This document shows, in pieces, positions 7,830 through 16,101 of a stretch of DNA of 60,606 nucleotides (positions within the stretch are counted from its first letter, which is position 1; each line of letters starts with the position of its first letter). Both the position numbers and the translations under genes were made by a program. This DNA is from Burkholderiales bacterium. Its GTDB lineage: Bacteria; Pseudomonadota; Gammaproteobacteria; Burkholderiales; Nitrosomonadaceae. The stretch spans positions 1 through 60,606 of the forward strand of contig JACKLU010000015.1 in the NCBI GenBank assembly GCA_024235735.1. Direction: 5' to 3'. Below the pieces are notes generated by a model. It did not search any database and was not told the DNA's origin. It worked only from the letters and a program-made list of their open reading frames with translations.

Positions 7830-9047
7830 TCAGAGGGTTGTAAAAACGAGTGTGGCGTTGTTGCCGCCAAATCCGAAAGCATTGCATAAACCGGTTTTGA
7901 CTGCCTTGTGCAACGCTGTATTGGGTACGTAATTCAGGTCGCATTCGGGGTCGGCTGCGGTTAAATTGACCGTTGGGTGAATGACGCCGGTATTCAGCGT
8001 CATGATGGTGGCGATGCTGCCGAGCGCCGCGGATGCGCCGATGGTGTGGCCAACCAGTGACTTGGTGGCGCTGATGGCGAGTTTGTGTGCATGATCGCCG
8101 AACAACTGTTTGATTGCCCTGGTTTCAATAACATCGCCAAGCGGCGTCGACGTTGCATGCGCGTTGATGTAGTCAACGGTGTCCGGCGTGATCTGCGCGT
8201 CTTCAAGGGCGGCCTGCATTGCCGCGATTTGTCCGTCAATATCCGGCGCGACGATATGCGCCGCATCGCAGGCGCCGCCGTAACCGGCGATGACGGCGTG
8301 TATTTTCGCGCCGCGCCGTATCGCTTCCTGTTCTTTTTCCAGCACCAGAATGCCTGCGCCTTCCCCCATGACAAAACCGTCGCGGCCGGTGGCGAAGGGA
8401 CGCGAGGCGCATGCGGGATCGTCATTAAACCCGGTGGACAGCGCGTGCAGCGCTTCAAATCCGGCAATGGTCAGCGGCAGAACGCAGGCTTCAGCGCCGC
8501 CGGTGACGACGGCATCCGCTCTGCCGGCGCGTAAAAGATCCAGCGCCATGCCGATTGCATTGGCGGCGGAAGAGCACGCTGTGCTGCATGTCAGGTTCGC
8601 GCCCTTTAAACCCTGCTGCGCCGCAATCCAGGCGGCGGCGGAATTGGCCATGGTTCTCGGCACGGTAAAGGGCGGCACCGATTTATTCTGTAGCCTGCGG
8701 GCAGCAGACGATTCAAACGTGGAAAATCCGCCCATGCCCGAACCGAGACTGACTGCAAGCTGCCGGGCCGGATAACCGCTGAGATCACCCGCATCGTTCA
8801 AGGCTTCCTTGGCGGCATACAAAGCGAGCTGGGTAAAACGGTCGGTCTGTTCGATCTGCTTGGCGGAAAGAAAGGATTTCGGATCAAAATCCGGAATTTC
8901 ACCGGCGATGCGCGAACGGTGCCCGGAGGCATCGAAACAGGTGATTTGACGTATGCCGCCTTGACCCGTGACAGCCGAATTCCAGAATTGATCAACGCTG
9001 GAACCAATCGGTGAAATGACACCCATGCCGGTGACAACAATGCGCAT
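7830..9047 (-). CDS. Beta-ketoacyl-ACP synthase II (FabF-like)
   Basis: A condensing enzyme that elongates acyl-ACP with malonyl-ACP. The start MRIVVTGMG at 9047 gives 405 residues, normal for FabF; the open frame extends 39 codons further upstream without family similarity. The active-site cysteine is C158 in TACSS; the two histidines lie in INAHATSTPLGD and KSLVGHTIGA. It precedes the ACP gene by 16 bp. The usual fab operon partners are absent, so this is probably a second KAS paired with its own ACP. It is divergent from the ADP-ribosylglycohydrolase gene, with 271 bp between the two starts. Confidence 0.9.
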   Translation of the reverse strand: MRIVVTGMGVISPIGSSVDQFWNSAVTGQGGIRQITCFDASGHRSRIAGEIPDFDPKSFLSAKQIEQTDRFTQLALYAAKEALNDAGDLSGYPARQLAVSLGSGMGGFSTFESSAARRLQNKSVPPFTVPRTMANSAAAWIAAQQGLKGANLTCSTACSSAANAIGMALDLLRAGRADAVVTGGAEACVLPLTIAGFEALHALSTGFNDDPACASRPFATGRDGFVMGEGAGILVLEKEQEAIRRGAKIHAVIAGYGGACDAAHIVAPDIDGQIAAMQAALEDAQITPDTVDYINAHATSTPLGDVIETRAIKQLFGDHAHKLAISATKSLVGHTIGASAALGSIATIMTLNTGVIHPTVNLTAADPECDLNYVPNTALHKAVKTGLCNAFGFGGNNATLVFTTL

Positions 9048-9318
9048 ACTTTTTATAAATTCAGGCAGATATACAAGGATAAGACTTTTGCCGGAACTGC
9101 GGGCGAGAAATATCGTAACTTTGCGAATATACTGAAGGCTTATTTTATTGTCAATGAACAACACACTGAGGCATCAACTGGTTTGTGATTGCTCGTACTG
9201 TGTTTGCCGGCAGAAATGAAATCATGTCTAATCGATGACGTAGGAGTTTTTGACCGGAATCTCAAAGTTGCTCGTGATGATACAACTGTACTGGGGCTGC
9301 TGATGCGGAGGCAAGAAT

Positions 9319-10401
9319 ATGACGGAAAATGACATCAAGGATCGTGCTAAGGGCGCCATCATAGGTGCATTTATTGGCGATGCCCTGGGCCTGGGGCCGC
9401 ACTGGTATTACGACCTGGATGAACTGCACCGCGATTATGGTGACTGGATCGATGGCTATACCGACCCCATGCCGGATCGCTACCATATAGGCTGCAAAGC
9501 CGGCCAGTTGTCCCAGGCGGGTTTTATCCTGAAACTCACCCTGCGCTCACTGGTTGAATGCGGTGAATATGATCACGACGACTTCTGCCGGAGGATGGAT
9601 GAAGCGCTCTTTCCGCTGCTTGACGGAACACCGGTCAGCGGGCCCGGCAATTATACCAGCCAGTCCATCCGCGAGGTCTGGCGGCGGCGCGTCGAACAGA
9701 AACTGCCCTGGGGACAGACCGGATCGCATGCCGATACCACCGAGGCGATTGAACGCACGCTGGCGATTGCCGTTCGTTACGCGTTCCAGCCTGATCGCCT
9801 CGCTGCGGCCGTTACTAGCAATACTATGCTCACGCAGACTGACCATCTCGTGGTTTCCATGACGGTCGCTTACGGCGTTGTGCTGGGGCATCTGGTGCAG
9901 GGGCACAGGCTCGATAGCGAATTGTCGGCCAAGCTCATGAAACTGGTCAAGGACGGTGAACTGCCTTTTCATGCGGTGACACATGACGATTTGAAGCCGC
10001 CACGCCCGGGCGACCCGGATCCGCCGCGCGCCGGTCGTTTCGCTTCTCCCGATGCATTGCTGACACCGTCGTATATGGCGGCGGCCGCAGCCGATCCGGA
10101 TATCCGGCTGGAACCCGCATGGAAGGTATCGATGGTGTACGGCATGCCTTGCGCGATCTACCATCAACTACCGGCAGCCTATTATCTGGCTGCGCGATTC
10201 CATGACAATTTTGAATCCGCCGTTCTCTACGCCATCAACGGCGGCGGACAGAATCAAGCCCGGGCGATACTCACCGGCGCACTGACCGGCGCGCAGGCCG
10301 GTTTGACCGGCATTCCGCAGCGCTTTCTCAATGGACTTGAAGACAACGCCGAGCTTCTGGAATTGGCTGAAAGACTTGCCGGGATGGTTCGGGGTGTTTG
10401 A
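9319..10401 (+). CDS. ADP-ribosylglycohydrolase family protein
   Basis: A 360-residue protein of the DraG/ARH fold, which removes ADP-ribose from proteins or related adducts using two metal ions. The N-terminal metal and core motif GAFIGDALGLGPHWYY (about 12-27) is clear, as is the later glycine-rich block AINGGGQNQARAILTGALTGAQAG (split here by about residues 308-330). In classic ARHs the second metal site reads GGDTDT; here the equivalent stretch is GGGQNQ, so metal binding may differ and catalysis is uncertain. A Shine-Dalgarno GGAGG precedes the ATG. A decayed copy of its 3' end lies at 13751-13947. Confidence 0.82.
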   Translation: MTENDIKDRAKGAIIGAFIGDALGLGPHWYYDLDELHRDYGDWIDGYTDPMPDRYHIGCKAGQLSQAGFILKLTLRSLVECGEYDHDDFCRRMDEALFPLLDGTPVSGPGNYTSQSIREVWRRRVEQKLPWGQTGSHADTTEAIERTLAIAVRYAFQPDRLAAAVTSNTMLTQTDHLVVSMTVAYGVVLGHLVQGHRLDSELSAKLMKLVKDGELPFHAVTHDDLKPPRPGDPDPPRAGRFASPDALLTPSYMAAAAADPDIRLEPAWKVSMVYGMPCAIYHQLPAAYYLAARFHDNFESAVLYAINGGGQNQARAILTGALTGAQAGLTGIPQRFLNGLEDNAELLELAERLAGMVRGV

Positions 10402-10526
10402 TTATATTATGCTGCTGAAGCAAGATTATGTAGTCGCTGGAAGTGAAATCGTGTTAAATACATATTTGACTCATTAATTGTTTAGAGAGTTTTTTATTTA
10501 CAATTTATTCCGTGAAGGGAGTTTCA

Positions 10527-11219
10527 GTGAAACATATATGGACAAAAAGACGCGGTATTATTGCTAGGATAACTGTTGCGGTATCTATTTGTTTTAACTC
10601 ATTCGTTTTGCATGCTGAGAACAGCGCTCTATTTCTGCCTATTGTTAATGCTGGATTTGAATTACCTGCCCTTGGCGATGGTAGCTTTACCAGTAATATA
10701 ATCCCAGGGTGGAATGGAACAGACACAAATGCCATATGGAATTTTGGTGTTTATAATCCACCTATTGGATATTTTCCTAGACAAGCACCGGAAGGATTCA
10801 ACGTTGCATACATTGAACGCGGTGCAATTTATCAAATACTAAGTTCAGAGCTTGCTATGGATACAGACTATAGACTAAGCGTGTTTGTTGGTGACTCGCT
10901 TGTAGATCCATTGCCTGGTTTTGCCATACAGCTTCGTGCTGGTGGTGAGGTACTTGCTGAAACAACGGGTCCATCGCCTTTGAATGGTGACTTTCAATTA
11001 ATTACTTTGAATTATCATGTTTCAGCTAATAATCATTTGATAGGTAAAAATATTGAGGTTTGGCTCATCGAGAATGCTTTTGATAAAAGTTCTGAAGCTT
11101 ATTTTGACAACATAGTTCTCGAAGCTGTGTCTCCTGTTCCTGAATCAAAAATCTATGCTATGTTACTAGTCGGGCTAGGATTAATAGGGTTTAGAGTAGT
11201 TTACAGAAAGGATGTTTAG
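10527..11219 (+). CDS. Secreted PEP-CTERM sorting-domain protein
   Basis: A 230-residue exported protein. The GTG start at 10527 is chosen because GGGAG lies five to six bases upstream; an in-frame GTG at 10512 has no such site. A basic and hydrophobic leader (to about residue 30, ...FVLHA) is a signal peptide. The middle resembles the beta-sandwich, carbohydrate-binding-like extracellular domains of such proteins (NAGFELPALGDG near the start, YFDNIVLE near the end). The C-terminus is a PEP-CTERM signal: VPES, a hydrophobic helix (YAMLLVGLGLIGF) and a basic end, recognised by an exosortase and used in exopolysaccharide-linked surface display. The gene is clearly more AT-rich than its upstream neighbour. 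No exosortase gene is in the window. Confidence 0.82.
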   Translation: MKHIWTKRRGIIARITVAVSICFNSFVLHAENSALFLPIVNAGFELPALGDGSFTSNIIPGWNGTDTNAIWNFGVYNPPIGYFPRQAPEGFNVAYIERGAIYQILSSELAMDTDYRLSVFVGDSLVDPLPGFAIQLRAGGEVLAETTGPSPLNGDFQLITLNYHVSANNHLIGKNIEVWLIENAFDKSSEAYFDNIVLEAVSPVPESKIYAMLLVGLGLIGFRVVYRKDV

Positions 11220-12020
11220 GACGGGGGTGAATGACAGGAGCCTCGGCTAAGATTATTATGTTGAGGCTCGCGGAATCACCACCAACCTATACACATAGTC
11301 CGGCGTTGGATCAGTCGGATCACGTAGAATTTTTGTGGTTCGGAAAACATCATTACCTTGCGCCAATTTATTCATGTCAATTGATAATGGAAAAAAGCAG
11401 CAATGTTGGCCGGTAATATAGCCCGGTAGGATGTGCCGACCGCAAGGAGGCGCATCAATCAAGAAACGCAAATAAAGTACCAATTCTTGCAATAACACAT
11501 ACCAGCAAAAGACAAGTAATACATCCTGCCAGATTCGTGTAAAAGACTTTGCCTTCTTCTGTAAAATGTAACAACAGGCGGTGCCGCAGTAACGCCTTAC
11601 ATTGATGCAAGACAGACAAGGTTCAGATAAGGCGTTCGATTACGCAATGCTAATCGAGCTTCCACGGTCTTAAACGGCGCGATCATAATCAGGAAAGCGC
11701 CGCTGATTACCAAAAGCTTTTTATTCAGCGCAACGGGCGCGGAATCAAAACGCTGAGTCGATATGACTTTATCAATCCAGCTCAGGTTTAATTGACGCTG
11801 CCTTTTATGGCCTTGGTTGGCCAGAAAAACGCGAGGCCTGCTTTTTTTCTATTACGTTAAAGCCAGATTAATGAAATACCGTTAAAGTGCACTTAAAGCC
11901 TATGCTGTTTATAAGGTTTTAGAGTGCTAAATAATCTGTTTCTATATTATTTTTCTTAAACTATTGGCGGAAAGCTGTTTTTTTCATATAACTTATTTTG
12001 CGTAAGTCGAGAGGCATGAA
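11220..12020. other. 800-bp region without a supported gene
   Basis: Contents: a GAGCCTC/GAGGCTC hairpin at 11238-11269 just past the PEP-CTERM gene, a REP-like hairpin at 11420-11466, and two minus-strand open stretches. One (11597-11848) runs 83 codons between stops without an ATG near its beginning and has protein-like composition, including SWIDKV and a hydrophobic segment. The other (11256-11498) has no recognisable family and overlaps the REP. They may be remnants of a decayed gene. The last 150 bp are AT-rich and probably hold the promoter of the chemotaxis gene. Confidence 0.4.
11420..11466. repeat. REP-like palindromic repeat, copy 1
   Basis: It shares with 14065-14109 a near-identical 45-bp sequence starting AGCCCGGTAGGATGTG and ending ATCAATCAAGAAA. 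It has the layout of a REP element: the tetranucleotide GTAG, then an imperfect hairpin (GATGTGCC at 11430-11437 with GGCGCATC at 11449-11456). No RAYT transposase is in the window. Confidence 0.6.
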
Positions 12021-13559
12021 ATGGATGATCATGAAGTTTTGCTAAAACCGATGCGTATCCAAGTTGACAAGGTAATGATGGTCACGCTTGTTTTTTTATT
12101 TTTAGTCACCGTTGTGGTAGGGCTGTTTTATGACCAGCTGGGTTTTAGCTTAATGATTGGTATTCCGGTTCTGGTTTCTGCTTTCGTGATCTGGCGCGCA
12201 ATGAAAGGGACTCTGTTTTCAAGATTAACGATAGCAAGTGCCCTAATCATTCAAATTGCGATTCACATTCAAGTCAGTCATGGTGTGATAGAAATGCACT
12301 TTGGTTTATTTGCAGTACTTGCATTTTTATTAGCCTATCGAGACTGGCGTCCAATCATTTTCGGCGCAGTGTTGATCGCTGTTCATCATCTAGTTTGTAA
12401 TTCTTTGCAGGCTTTGCACTTGAATGTTTGGATATTCAATCATGGTGAGAACTATGGCATTGTATTGCTGCATGCAGCCTATGTTGTTTTTGAGTCCATC
12501 ATATTGGTTTACCTGGCGATTCAATTGCGTACTGAAGGGGTTGAGTCCGCTAAGGTGGCATTTATGGCAGAACGAATCACTCAAGGAGATTTGAGCTCTG
12601 GTGTCGAATTTAACCAGAAGAAGGGCTCCAGTAGCATGCTGGAATCCATGCTTGCAATGCAAGAAAGCTTGTCTCAGTTAGTGACAGAAATAGAGATTAT
12701 TGTTGATGCGGCTGTGCAAGGGGATTTTAGTAAAAAAATCGATTTAACAAGTAAAAGTGGTTTTGGGGAAAAAATTTGTGGATTACTTAACCAGCTATTA
12801 GAAACCACTGAAGTAGGCCTGAATGATGTAATGCGAGTAACTAATGCCTTGGCCGCAGGTGATTTAAGTCAAAAAATAACACAAGATTATCCCGGTGTAT
12901 TTGGGCAAACCAAAAATGGCGTAAATAATACAGTCGATTCATTAAATAAGATTATAGGTGAAATCCAAGAGATTGTAGACGCAGCGGCTAACAATACGAG
13001 TGGTTTTAATCTAAAAATGAGTTTGGATAACAAACGTGGTTTTAGTCAATCGCTTGCCAAATCCTTTAATCAGCTTTCTATATCTGTTGAAAACAGTCTG
13101 AACGATATTATGCGTGTTGCGAATGGAATGACGCCCGTTACAAATAAAGGTGTGAGCGTTATTGGTCAAATGATGGCGACTATGGATTCTATTAAGGAAT
13201 CTTCAAATAAAATTTCTGAAATCGTTTTTATAATTGATGAAATTACTTTTCAAACCAACATTCTTGCATTGAACGCCGCAGTGGAGGCGGCGCGTGCTGG
13301 CAATCAAGGGCGCGGATTTGCTGTGGTTGCTGATGAAGTGCGAACTTTATCTCAGCGAGTTGCTAATTCATCAAGGGAAATCAAGGAATTAGTGAGTGAT
13401 TCTGGGGAAAAAATTACATCAGGAAATAAACTTGTTTCGTATGCAGGACAGACAATGGAGGAAATCGCGACTTCTATTCGTAGTGTTATCGCTATCGTCT
13501 CTGAAATTTCTTCCGCATCCTCGGGGGAATATAATCAAAAACCTTTCCCAAGCCCATAA
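12021..13559 (+). pseudogene. Damaged methyl-accepting chemotaxis protein
   Basis: A 512-residue receptor with about six transmembrane helices in residues 20-170, then HAMP-type repeats (LAAGDLSQKI near 285) and the conserved signalling hairpin tip FQTNILALNAAVEAARAGNQGRGFAVVADEVR near 410-440 (listed as landmarks, not in full context). Two defects are visible. Between NDIMRVANGM and the helix leading to the tip, the methylation-helix segment expected in this family is missing. After VSEISSAS the frame ends in an unrelated tail (SGEYNQ...) and stops, so the returning helix is missing as well. A MITE begins 13 bp after the stop. Signalling is probably lost. AT-rich like its surroundings; RBS GAGAGG precedes the ATG. 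Confidence 0.75.
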
Positions 13560-13572
13560 CTTCATTAATTCT

Positions 13573-13713
13573 GAGACCTTTGCACGGTGTCATGAGCGGT
13601 GCGAGAATAAGGCAAAAATTTGCGAAAAAGCGGAGTTTACACGGGGTAAATGAGCATTTTTCGCAAATTTTTAACGCGATTATCGTGCCGCGCAGTAGCC
13701 GTGCAAAGGTCTC
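13573..13713 (-). mobile_element. 141-bp MITE, copy 1 (inverted relative to copies 2 and 3)
   Basis: Ends are GAGACCTTTGCACGG and its complement, forming perfect 15-bp terminal inverted repeats. The element is the reverse complement of the copy at 45864-46004, and both are 141 bp. It is flanked by a 5-bp target duplication, ATTCT, at 13568-13572 and 13714-13718. It has no coding capacity. It lies between the truncated chemotaxis gene and the decayed glycohydrolase fragment. Confidence 0.92.
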
Positions 13714-13750
13714 ATTCTATTTTTGAGGCAGCGCATGGGCCAGTGTTTTC

Positions 13751-13947
13751 GCCAGGGCCGATTTTGAGCCGGACGTTCTTCTCACGTTGTCAACGGCGGC
13801 GACAGAATCCGGCCCGGCTGATCCTCGCCAGTGCGTAGACCGGTTTGACCGGAATTCCGCAGTACTTTCTCGGTAGACTTGAAGACAGCGTCGAATTTCT
13901 AAAATTGACTGAAAGAAAGGTTTGTTGGCATGGATTGGCGTGTTTGA
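13751..13947 (+). pseudogene. Decayed copy of the ADP-ribosylglycohydrolase 3' end
   Basis: Aligned by eye, this stretch follows the last third of the gene at 9319-10401 nearly codon for codon, from the DNFESAVL region to the final GV and TGA stop (13945-13947). About three quarters of bases match over the best 70, and most differences are transitions. A small deletion in the glycine-rich block and a TAG codon interrupt the frame. No start exists. It is a relic of a duplicated or second homologous gene, with its 5' part lost; the MITE lies just upstream. Confidence 0.8.
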
Positions 13948-14491
13948 GCTTATAGGGTTTAAGCATCATGGTGCATTAATGCACAGTAGGGAATGTTATG
14001 CGGCGGGATTGCAGGTTTGATTCCTTTTCGTGCAAGTTATGCTACTGTCACGGGTGGTTAAAAAAGCCCGGTAGGATGTGTCGACCGCAAGGGGGCATCA
14101 ATCAAGAAATAGTTTAAAAACAGGAAAACAAGCGAAATGACACAATACCGGCTTCCCGGAGGTTCATGGTTTTTTTTACGGTCAACCTTGTCAAACGCAA
14201 GATCGCGACTGACTGGCATGCGAATTTTCGCTTGCCGGTGCAGTGAATAGAAGATGGCTGCAAAACGACGATTAGTTACGACGGCTATGGCAATGTGATG
14301 TAACTGAGTATCCGCGACACCCGCAAGCAACGAAATGCGTGTGTGGACGACCGCTACTGTATCTATAACATTGCTGATAATTTCCATTCATGAATGCAAG
14401 ATGATGAGGTGGCGCGCAGTTTCGGATAAAACATCAGAATACAGCGTTTTTTCCGGCTCTGAGACACCACCATGAGTGTAATTTGGCAAAT
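13948..14491. other. Intergenic stretch with REP-like repeat and possible Rhs-like scrap
   Basis: This stretch contains a perfect 14-bp palindrome, GTGCATTAATGCAC, at 13971-13984, the second REP-like repeat (14065-14109), and a short plus-strand reading (about 14268-14303) ISYDGYGNVM that resembles one Rhs/YD repeat but ends at once in a stop. No gene is supported. The minus-strand frame at 14058-14387 runs through the REP and has no recognisable family. Confidence 0.35.
14065..14109. repeat. REP-like palindromic repeat, copy 2
   Basis: Second copy of the repeat at 11420-11466, with the same GTAG tetranucleotide and hairpin; the loop differs by a few bases and a two-base deletion (GGGGGCATC for GGAGGCGCATC). 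Both copies are in the same orientation and bracket the damaged chemotaxis gene, MITE and glycohydrolase relic. Confidence 0.6.
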
Positions 14492-14767
14492 TTAACAGAC
14501 TTGCTCTTTTGCCTGTTGATTTTTGTTTAATGTGGACTGAATGCGGGCATTGATGTTATCCCTTGGACTGAGTGTGCAGAGCCGCGCTTCTAGTTTGGCT
14601 TGTATGTTCTTTAACTTACCTTTCGGTGTGTTCATCGTATTCTGGCTTGTGGCAATACCAATTTGATTCCAATTGCTGTTAATGCCGCTGCCAGCGACAG
14701 CCCATGTGTTTCCAAAAATCAATAAAAACAGAACGCAAGCGGTAGAAGTAATTTTAGTGAATTTCAT
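14492..14767 (-). CDS. Small secreted protein of unknown function
   Basis: A 91-residue protein with a clear signal peptide (basic MKFTK, hydrophobic ACVLFLLIFGNTWA, cleavage probably after AVA near residue 25). The mature part is about 65 residues, hydrophilic, rich in Asn and Gln, with a possible helix (KGKLKNIQAKLEARL) and two cysteines (one last) that could form a disulfide. An AAAGGA ribosome site precedes the ATG. No family recognised. It stands alone in an AT-rich region. Confidence 0.7.
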   Translation of the reverse strand: MKFTKITSTACVLFLLIFGNTWAVAGSGINSNWNQIGIATSQNTMNTPKGKLKNIQAKLEARLCTLSPRDNINARIQSTLNKNQQAKEQVC

Positions 14768-15247
14768 CAGTTTTCCTTTATGTTGAGATCAGTGATAAAA
14801 ACAAACGGTGCCGTTTTGAATTGATAAATCAGTTCAATCAAACACGTTGACAGTTTAGGAAAAAGCAGAGGAGTTATCTGTGAGATTTCGCACAAGCCGA
14901 TGAAATTGAATGCTAAATACAACAGGAGATGCGAAAATGCTGGTTGATGTTGCGGATTGATTTCTAGCCCGTTACAGGATCCCGGATAGAATGAGATGTC
15001 TGGTTAATAAATATTGGTAATGACATGCTCATCTACAGCAATACCAGAATGAGCATGGTGATACCGACGCCAATGGCGCCGATGATCATGTCGAACTAAA
15101 TCTAATTCCACGAATGGGAAATAAGCTCAAGGTCTAACCTTCCATTCAATCCGGACTGGCGCGATAAAGCCACGCCAGTCGATTAATTCTGCGTTCAGGA
15201 CGGGAATGCTAAAGGCTGAGACGTGCTGTCACCAGCCGCTCTGTCGA
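14768..15247. other. 480-bp intergenic region without a supported gene
   Basis: Holds the promoter side of the small secreted-protein gene. No tRNA, hairpin terminator or repeat was recognised. A tiny minus-strand frame near 15035-15095 would encode an 18-residue hydrophobic peptide but has no ribosome site, so I do not call it. Confidence 0.3.
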
Positions 15248-15859
15248 TCAATCGTCATCATCATCGTCGCGATCATGTTTGCGGTCATGGCCATAGTAGT
15301 TTCTGATGTATGCATTGTCGCCGAGTGTGTTTACTTCCCAGTTATCCGAGCGGCCGCGGCGATTCATTTTGACTGTCAGGTAGCCGCCTTGATAGGCAAC
15401 GCAGGGGATGGTCATATAACCGCCGTCAAGATCGACGGTGGCAATGCAGTCGTCCACTTTGACAATTTTATAATCCAGGCAGCTGGTCAGATCGACGGTT
15501 ATGGTGTCTACAAAGGGATTGTTCTGGGCATCCAGCGGATGCACAGTGACAACCGCGTAATGATGCTTGACGACAACATCTGTGGCGGTGCCCAGTAAAT
15601 CGGTGACATCATGGCCAGCCGGGTCGTACCAGCGGCCATTGGGCGTGCACAGGGTGTTGATGGCGCCGGTATGCAGATCCTTGACGAGTAATCCGCGGTC
15701 AGCGATAAAGATTTTGTCGTGTTTGGCCGAGACGAAAACGCTGTCAGCCGCCGCTGTTCCAGAAAAAGACAGCAGGAAGCCAGTTGCTGCGGTTATGGCG
15801 ATCCACAGCGATAATAAGCGGTCTCGCGGCGTGCGAGGAGTATCAGTGAATGGTTTCAA
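15248..15859 (-). CDS. Secreted protein with an Asp-rich tail, unknown function
   Basis: A 203-residue exported protein. A long leader (RDRLLSLWIAITAATGFLLSFSGTAAA, about residues 13-38) is a signal peptide. The mature protein has several short beta-like repeats and four cysteines (near 70, 128, 139 and 154) that could pair. The C-terminus is strikingly polar: HDRKHDR followed by six aspartates ending the protein. An Asp/His-rich end suggests divalent-metal binding, such as calcium, but that is inference. No family recognised. It is monocistronic. Confidence 0.65.
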   Translation of the reverse strand: MKPFTDTPRTPRDRLLSLWIAITAATGFLLSFSGTAAADSVFVSAKHDKIFIADRGLLVKDLHTGAINTLCTPNGRWYDPAGHDVTDLLGTATDVVVKHHYAVVTVHPLDAQNNPFVDTITVDLTSCLDYKIVKVDDCIATVDLDGGYMTIPCVAYQGGYLTVKMNRRGRSDNWEVNTLGDNAYIRNYYGHDRKHDRDDDDDD

Positions 15860-16101
15860 TTTTACGCGTCCTATAAAAAGTTATCTGTGTTGCAAGTCTG
15901 TTGTTTTAACACCCTGTAAGCCCTTTGCTATCTTTGTTATCATGATTATCCAGAAATGGGCGGGCAAGACGAATTATAACGCTAACACGATCTAGCCGGG
16001 AAAAAAGGATGGTCGTAAATGGCTGATCTATCCGCTTGTCGGCCGCAAACAAAGGTTGTTGGTTTAGCCGGTGGCGGGTTCACAATAAAATCGAGGATTG
16101 A

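Noticed and set aside
13971..13984. Perfect palindrome GTGCATTAATGCAC as an operator
   Set aside because: It lies in a non-coding patch with no promoter or gene it could control; chance or decay is as likely.
14268..14303. Short ISYDGYGNVM reading resembling an Rhs/YD repeat
   Set aside because: Only one partial repeat, followed directly by a stop; too short to claim an Rhs relic.
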